Source of the DNA: Desulfuromonadaceae bacterium
Lineage (GTDB): Bacteria; Desulfobacterota; Desulfuromonadia; Desulfuromonadales; Geopsychrobacteraceae
Reading direction: 5' to 3'
Length of the DNA stretch: 10,347 nucleotides
Assembly: GCA_016744555.1 (NCBI GenBank)
Contig: JADGED010000008.1
Location: forward strand, 1 to 10,347
Shown: positions 7,197-10,347 of the stretch, in pieces
Position numbering within the stretch: position 1 is the first letter of the stretch
Layout of the letters: every line of letters begins with the position of its first letter
Made by a program: the position numbers and the translations under genes
Notes under the pieces: generated by a model
Database searches by the model: none
Told to the model about the DNA's origin: nothing
Seen by the model: the letters and a program-made list of their open reading frames with translations, nothing else

Positions 7197-7344
7197 CGTT
7201 ATTGTCAGCGTTAGTTTCTTGCTTGCCGTCACGCGGAAGCTCACAACTGCCAGACATTCAAGTTTGAATTCCCATTTTTGGTAGTATCCAGCGATTTAGG
7301 GCATACCAGGCAACGACAATTCCGAGTAAGTAGAGCCAATCCAT
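7189..7344 (-). CDS. Candidate small membrane-anchored selenoprotein (in-frame UGA at 7258-7260)
   Basis: The ATG has an ideal ribosome binding site, AAGGAG, seven bases upstream. Codons 1-28 encode one membrane segment (residues 3-20, WLYLLGIVVAWYALNRWI) and a short basic stretch ending PKMGIQT. Codon 29 is TGA. The frame continues with MSGSCELPRDG and a polar tail to a TAA at the edge of the shared terminator, 51 residues in all. If the TGA is read as selenocysteine, the motif after the membrane segment is U29-x4-C34, a likely redox pair. A SECIS-like hairpin starts 17 bases after the TGA. The gene lies 73 bases after the kinase gene in the same orientation and has its own promoter-like sequence. 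The alternatives are a 28-residue membrane peptide ending at the TGA, or two tiny adjacent ORFs, since ATG follows the TGA directly. The protein family is not recognised. Confidence 0.6.
7221..7240 (-). promoter_or_regulatory. Candidate bacterial SECIS element
   Basis: On the minus strand GCUU-CCG pairs with CGG-C-AAGC: a lower stem of 4 bp, a bulged C on the 3' side, an upper stem of 3 bp and the loop CGUGA. The loop starts 24 bases after the UGA, and its second base is G. Bacterial SECIS hairpins, as known from fdhF-type genes and SECIS surveys, lie just after the UGA with a short upper stem and a G among the first two loop bases. This one meets these conditions, though the upper stem is short. 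Confidence 0.55.
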
Positions 7345-7373
7345 GTAATATCTCCTTGGTAAATTATCTGCGT

Positions 7374-7403
7374 ACTATAACCTAAAAGCAACCATTGTGG
7401 CAA
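7374..7403 (-). promoter_or_regulatory. Possible promoter of the small selenoprotein gene
   Basis: On the minus strand TTGCCA (7398-7403) and TATAGT (7374-7379) are 18 bases apart. The start of transcription would be about 22 bases after the -10 downstream sequence allows a short leader before AAGGAG. It lies between the kinase stop and the small gene, so the gene could be expressed apart from the regulator-kinase operon as well as by read-through. Confidence 0.4.
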
Positions 7404-7417
7404 CTGTTCGCGATGCC

Positions 7418-8788
7418 CTAGATTGGCAACGTGATCTCCACTATAAGTCCGCCAGCGGGACAGTTTTTGGCAGAAATGGTGCCATGGTGGAGCTTAATGG
7501 CACGCTCAGCAATGGCTAAACCTATTCCGGTACCGCCACTCTGTCGGTCACGGGCGGCGGCAACGCGGTAAAATGGCTCAAACAGTTTCGGCAAGGCAGC
7601 ATCAGGAACTCCTTTGCCATGATCTGCAACTGAAACTTTCAGGCTGCTTTTTTCGGTACTAAGGGTAACGGTAACAGTACTATTTTCTGCAGTGTAATTA
7701 ATGGCATTGCGGATGATGTTTTCTAATGCCTGAGCAAGAAGGTCTTTTGTCCCATTAATATGTTGTTTTTCTGGGGCATTAAGTTCTACTGCACAGCCGC
7801 GATTCTTGGCTTCATAGTTTGCATCTGCGGTTAACTCTTGTAGTAGCACCACAAGATCAAATGGCTGGCCGGAAAATTCACTATTACTGCTGTTTTCAAG
7901 TTTTGCCAAATTGAGTAACTGTCCAATCATGTGGTTCATGCGCTCAGTTTCAAGTTCGATGCGCTGTAGCGATTTAGTCTGTGAATTATCCTTTTGTTGC
8001 TGTCGAGCCAATTCTAAGGCAATGCCTAGGCGTGTAAGTGGTGAGCGAAGTTCGTGGGAAATATCACGCAGCAGATCTTTTTGTCGATCTACTAAAGTCT
8101 CTATTTTTTCGGCCATTTCATCAAAGTCGGTTGCTAGCTCTGCTATTTCATTTTTCCCGCTGATTTTGTCACCAATCCGCGTCGATAACTTGCCCGCAGC
8201 AAACTCCTTAGTTGCTAAGCGTAGGCGGCCTATTGGGGCGGTCAATGAGCGCGCTAAAAAGTAGCAAACACTGGCTGTTATTATAAGTAATACAAGTATT
8301 CGCCAACCAAAAAAGCTGCGGCTTATTTCTTTGATAAGATGCTGTGGTGGCGGTTGACCGGGGAGGCTGATAGCAACAAGGTAGGGGATTTTTGAATCTC
8401 CGGTAACCATCGCAGCCAGTACGTTTCTAGCCCCGAACTTAGGGAACACAACTTCACCACTTCTTTTAGCTTGCAGAGCCATTTGTTGGATTCTATGTGG
8501 TATTCGCTTTTGGGTCAGAGGTTTACCGTTTTGATCGAACAGCCGCAATTTTATCCCCGTTTTGCGGCGAAGTTTATCGGTATAATGATTGAATCCATCT
8601 TCACCTTTTTTCTCATAGGACAAGATTGCGCTTCGGCCATATTCTGAGATTGCTTGGCGAGCGAAATCTTGGTGAGAAATGGGTGGAAACTCGCGATCGC
8701 GCAAAAAGGATAGTGCAATTACCGTCGCTGTTACTAGAACGATGATGAGGAGAAAATAAAAAAATATTTTTAAAAATAGACTGCGCAT
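7418..8788 (-). CDS. cpxA: CpxA-like sensor histidine kinase
   Basis: This 456-residue inner-membrane kinase is essentially the length of E. coli CpxA (457). Membrane helices at about 7-29 and 161-180 frame a periplasmic sensor of about 130 residues. HAMP follows at about 181-233. The dimerisation domain carries the phosphorylated His245 in LLRDISHELRSPLTRL, very like CpxA. The ATPase domain has the N box (ENIIRNAINYT, 356-366), the G1 box (DHGKGVP, 389-395), an F box (FEPFYR) and the G2 box (GGTGIGLAI, 418-426). All catalytic motifs are intact. The ATG at 8788 overlaps the regulator's TGA by one base (TGATG) and has AAGGA eight bases upstream, so translation is coupled. I prefer it to the TTG one codon earlier. 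By analogy it would sense envelope misfolding and phosphorylate the upstream-encoded regulator. The symbol reflects similarity and context. Confidence 0.9.
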   Translation of the reverse strand: MRSLFLKIFFYFLLIIVLVTATVIALSFLRDREFPPISHQDFARQAISEYGRSAILSYEKKGEDGFNHYTDKLRRKTGIKLRLFDQNGKPLTQKRIPHRIQQMALQAKRSGEVVFPKFGARNVLAAMVTGDSKIPYLVAISLPGQPPPQHLIKEISRSFFGWRILVLLIITASVCYFLARSLTAPIGRLRLATKEFAAGKLSTRIGDKISGKNEIAELATDFDEMAEKIETLVDRQKDLLRDISHELRSPLTRLGIALELARQQQKDNSQTKSLQRIELETERMNHMIGQLLNLAKLENSSNSEFSGQPFDLVVLLQELTADANYEAKNRGCAVELNAPEKQHINGTKDLLAQALENIIRNAINYTAENSTVTVTLSTEKSSLKVSVADHGKGVPDAALPKLFEPFYRVAAARDRQSGGTGIGLAIAERAIKLHHGTISAKNCPAGGLIVEITLPI

Positions 8789-9495
8789 CAATTTTGTCCT
8801 TGAGGCAACGAGTAGAGGTAGCCGACGCTGCGAATGGTTCTGATCCGCTCAATATCTCCTTCGTAGTGGCCAAGTTTTTTACGTAAGGCACTAACGTGGA
8901 CATCAATACTACGATCGTATGCTTGTAACTGGCGCCCAAGAACCAATTCAACCAGTTCTTCTCGATCAATTACCGTTCCGGCTCGACTTAAGAAAATCTC
9001 AAGTAAGTTAAATTCGACACTGGTCAAAGTGATTTTAATATCATCACGGGTAACACAACGATTAGTGCTGTTAAGGGTTATATCTCCAATACATAATTCC
9101 GATGGTTTAGTCGCTGCGGTAGCTTGATTTGCAGAATCAGTTCGACGTTGAATTGCTCTGATTCTTGCTACCAACTCTCGCGGATTAAATGGTTTGGGTA
9201 GGTAGTCGTCGGCTCCGAGTTCTAAACCGACAATACGGTCAATGTCATCACCTCTGGCGGTTAACATGATGATCGGTACAGCACTTTTAGTTCGTATTTT
9301 ACGGAGGACGTCAAATCCATTCATTTCTGGCAACATTACATCAAGCACCAGTAAGGCGTACTCAGTAGCTAAGGCTTCATCGGCACCTTGCTTGCCATTA
9401 TTAATAGTTGTAATTGAAAAACCTTCACCACCAAGATAGTCACTGAGTAAATCGCAAAGCTCAATGTCATCGTCAATAACTAAAATGTTAGTCAT
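8788..9495 (-). CDS. cpxR: CpxR-like response regulator, OmpR/PhoB family
   Basis: This 235-residue DNA-binding regulator has an N-terminal receiver domain with acidic residues Asp8-Asp10, phosphoacceptor Asp52 (LLVLDVMLPEMNG), Thr79 (MLTARG) and Lys101 (LPKPFNPRELVARI). The last two stretches closely resemble CpxR. The C-terminal winged helix covers about 136-232, with the CpxR-like pattern VLGRQLQAYDRSIDVHVSALRKKL followed by RTIRSVGYLY, here in two parts of one helix-turn-helix region. The start has AAGGAG six bases upstream. It is the first gene of the leftward operon, and its promoter region contains GTAAA repeats matching the CpxR box, so autoregulation is likely. It is divergent from a Spy/CpxP-family gene, as E. 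coli cpxRA is from cpxP. Confidence 0.9.
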   Translation of the reverse strand: MTNILVIDDDIELCDLLSDYLGGEGFSITTINNGKQGADEALATEYALLVLDVMLPEMNGFDVLRKIRTKSAVPIIMLTARGDDIDRIVGLELGADDYLPKPFNPRELVARIRAIQRRTDSANQATAATKPSELCIGDITLNSTNRCVTRDDIKITLTSVEFNLLEIFLSRAGTVIDREELVELVLGRQLQAYDRSIDVHVSALRKKLGHYEGDIERIRTIRSVGYLYSLPQGQN

Positions 9496-9525
9496 AGTTA
9501 CTCCTTATCATTAAATCCTAAGCAG

Positions 9526-9531
9526 ATTATA
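9526..9531 (-). promoter_or_regulatory. -10 element of the cpxR-like gene
   Basis: A perfect TATAAT on the minus strand lies about 30 bases before the regulator start codon. The -35 position (9549-9554, CAGCTA) is poor and directly abuts the GTAAA repeat at 9554-9568. This fits a promoter assisted by the bound regulator. Confidence 0.55.
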
Positions 9532-9553
9532 GCCGCCACAATTATTTTTAGCT

Positions 9554-9568
9554 GTAAAGAAATGTAAA
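9554..9568 (+). promoter_or_regulatory. CpxR box 1 (GTAAA-N5-GTAAA)
   Basis: Two GTAAA units separated by GAAAT match the known CpxR site (GTAAA, 4-8 bases, GTAAA) exactly. The site lies next to the -35 region of the regulator's own promoter and points toward the Spy-like gene. Confidence 0.75.
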
Positions 9569-9587
9569 GAGTGACGTGGGGGCAACC

Positions 9588-9633
9588 TTTACATAACTTT
9601 ACACGTTTTTTACAGCACTTAACCCACCCTTAC
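9588..9633 (-). promoter_or_regulatory. CpxR box 2 and phased TTTAC array upstream of the Spy-like gene
   Basis: TTTAC units at 9588-9592 and 9598-9602 form a second exact CpxR box in the opposite orientation. The series continues with TTTAC at 9609, TTAAC at 9619 and CTTAC at 9629. Steps are 10, 11, 10 and 10 bases, so all units lie on one face of the helix. The last units overlap the -35 region of the chaperone promoter, which suggests activation by several regulator dimers. Confidence 0.65.
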
Positions 9634-9645
9634 ATTCCTTTGGCC

Positions 9646-9651
9646 TATAGT
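9646..9651 (+). promoter_or_regulatory. -10 element of the Spy/CpxP-like gene
   Basis: TATAGT sits about 45 bases before the start codon. The -35 position for a 17-base spacer (9623-9628) reads CCCACC, with no resemblance to consensus, and lies inside the TTTAC array. This is the pattern of a promoter that depends on an activator. Confidence 0.5.
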
Positions 9652-9696
9652 GAACAAAACGTTGAAACAAACCATAAACATTAAACAAGGAGAAAT

Positions 9697-10278
9697 ATGA
9701 TGCAAAAACACACAATTCTTTCAGTATTGGTAGCTGGCATGTTGCTATTAGGTGGAGCGGCATTTGCGTGGCAAGGCGAAGGTAAGGTTATGGATGGTGA
9801 TGGCTTTAGAGGCTGTCGTGGTAAAGGGGTGAACCAAGAGCAACAGCAAGAACGCAGGGCCGAAAGATTAGATAAAATGGCAATTATGCTTGATTTAACT
9901 GCTGAGCAAAAACAGCAGGTAGAGACTTTGTTTGCCGCCCAAGGGGAGAAACGTCAAGAGCTACAAGTCAAGATGAAGGCAAGTCAGGAAGAGTTGCACA
10001 TGTACCGTGACGCTAAGGAATATGACGAGGCGACGTTTCGTGCTAAAGCGCAAAACCATGCCGATTTAAAAGTGGAAATGATGGTTCAACACGCTAGCTC
10101 TAAGCAGCAACTATTAGAAATCCTGACCCCTAAACAGCAAGAAAAAGCCGAAGTTTTAAAGGAAATGCGTGGCGAACGTAAGCATGGTATGCGCAATGAT
10201 AATGGTGGCTGTGACCGCGATTGTGACGCTGACGAACCACGTGGCCCAAGGGGCAAAGGTAAGCGCTGTAATAAGTAA
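9697..10278 (+). CDS. Spy/CpxP-family periplasmic chaperone with cysteine-bearing tail
   Basis: This 193-residue protein has a signal peptide (residues 1-24, ending AAFA before WQGEG), so it is periplasmic. The mature part is almost wholly helical and charged, with two LTxxQ-type motifs typical of Spy/CpxP: LTAEQ at 67-71 and LTPKQ at 143-147. CpxP restrains CpxA, and Spy holds unfolded proteins; either role is possible. The C-terminal 35 residues are Gly/Arg/Asp-rich with Cys172, Cys176 and Cys191, and Cys40 lies after the signal peptide. This is unlike classical Spy and could bind metal or form disulfides. AAGGAG at 9687-9692 is four bases from this ATG and seven from the next ATG (9700), so either start may be used. 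Its divergence from the regulator and the CpxR-type boxes mark it as a regulon member. Confidence 0.88.
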   Translation: MMQKHTILSVLVAGMLLLGGAAFAWQGEGKVMDGDGFRGCRGKGVNQEQQQERRAERLDKMAIMLDLTAEQKQQVETLFAAQGEKRQELQVKMKASQEELHMYRDAKEYDEATFRAKAQNHADLKVEMMVQHASSKQQLLEILTPKQQEKAEVLKEMRGERKHGMRNDNGGCDRDCDADEPRGPRGKGKRCNK

Positions 10279-10316
10279 TCCATACCTGTAAGCACATCTG
10301 AATTTCCTACCCAAAA

Positions 10317-10347
10317 CTGGGGGCAGATTACCGATATCTGTCCCCAG
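10317..10347. terminator. Hairpin after the Spy-like gene, cut by the window edge
   Basis: CTGGGGGCAGAT pairs with ATCTGTCCCCAG over 12 bp with one G-T wobble and a 7-base loop. It starts 38 bases after the chaperone stop. The stem reaches the last base of the window, so any following T-tract cannot be seen. Confidence 0.65.

Noticed and set aside
7047..7244. Minus-strand ORF of 65 residues
   Set aside because: It begins at a GTG with no good binding site, in a different frame from the selenoprotein candidate, and reads straight through the strong terminator.
7189..7257. Separate 22-residue ORF starting at the ATG right after the UGA
   Set aside because: It is possible through translational coupling, but it has no ribosome binding site of its own. 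The hairpin position and the U-x4-C motif are better explained by one frame read through as selenocysteine.
8613..8969. Minus-strand ORF of 118 residues across the kinase-regulator junction
   Set aside because: It is out of frame with both well-supported genes and has no features of its own.

Overview
The window is about 10.3 kb of ordinary bacterial chromosome, moderately AT-rich, with compact genes on both strands. The gene set is that of a diderm (Gram-negative) proteobacterium-like organism: a periplasmic Prc/Tsp protease, a CpxAR-like two-component system with a divergent Spy/CpxP-type periplasmic chaperone, a PilZ protein and a cardiolipin synthase. A probable selenocysteine-containing small protein would fit Desulfuromonadales-type bacteria best. 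That assignment is inference from gene content only.

Layout from left to right. A CPA-type cation:proton antiporter runs leftward off the window edge (1-1320, minus). It is divergent from an MBL-fold metallo-hydrolase (1435-2184, plus). The hydrolase converges on the tail-specific protease gene prc (2381-4489, minus), with a GC-rich hairpin between them. Divergent from prc is a rightward run: a PilZ-domain protein (4690-5061), a protein with eight paired-cysteine zinc knuckles (5159-5491) and cardiolipin synthase (5598-7043), closed by a strong bidirectional terminator (7150-7196). On the other side of that terminator, reading leftward, lie a CpxR-like regulator (8788-9495), a CpxA-like kinase (7418-8788) and a small gene (7189-7344). 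A Spy/CpxP-family chaperone (9697-10278, plus) is divergent from the regulator and is followed by a hairpin at the window end.

The right third is a coherent envelope-stress module. The kinase/regulator pair shares an intergenic region with the chaperone gene, as in the E. coli cpxRA-cpxP arrangement. That region contains two exact GTAAA-N5-GTAAA direct repeats in opposite orientations, plus further TTTAC-like units in helical phase up to the chaperone promoter. Prc and cardiolipin synthase are also envelope functions, although no such boxes were seen upstream of them.

The most interesting item is the small gene at 7189-7344. It has a strong ribosome binding site, encodes one membrane segment, and then meets an in-frame TGA. 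Reading continues after the TGA through a U-x4-C motif to a TAA placed at the edge of the terminator. A hairpin with a G near the start of its loop begins 17 nt after the TGA, with its apical loop 24 nt after it, as expected for a bacterial SECIS element. I read it as a 51-residue membrane-anchored selenoprotein. The alternative is a 28-residue membrane peptide.
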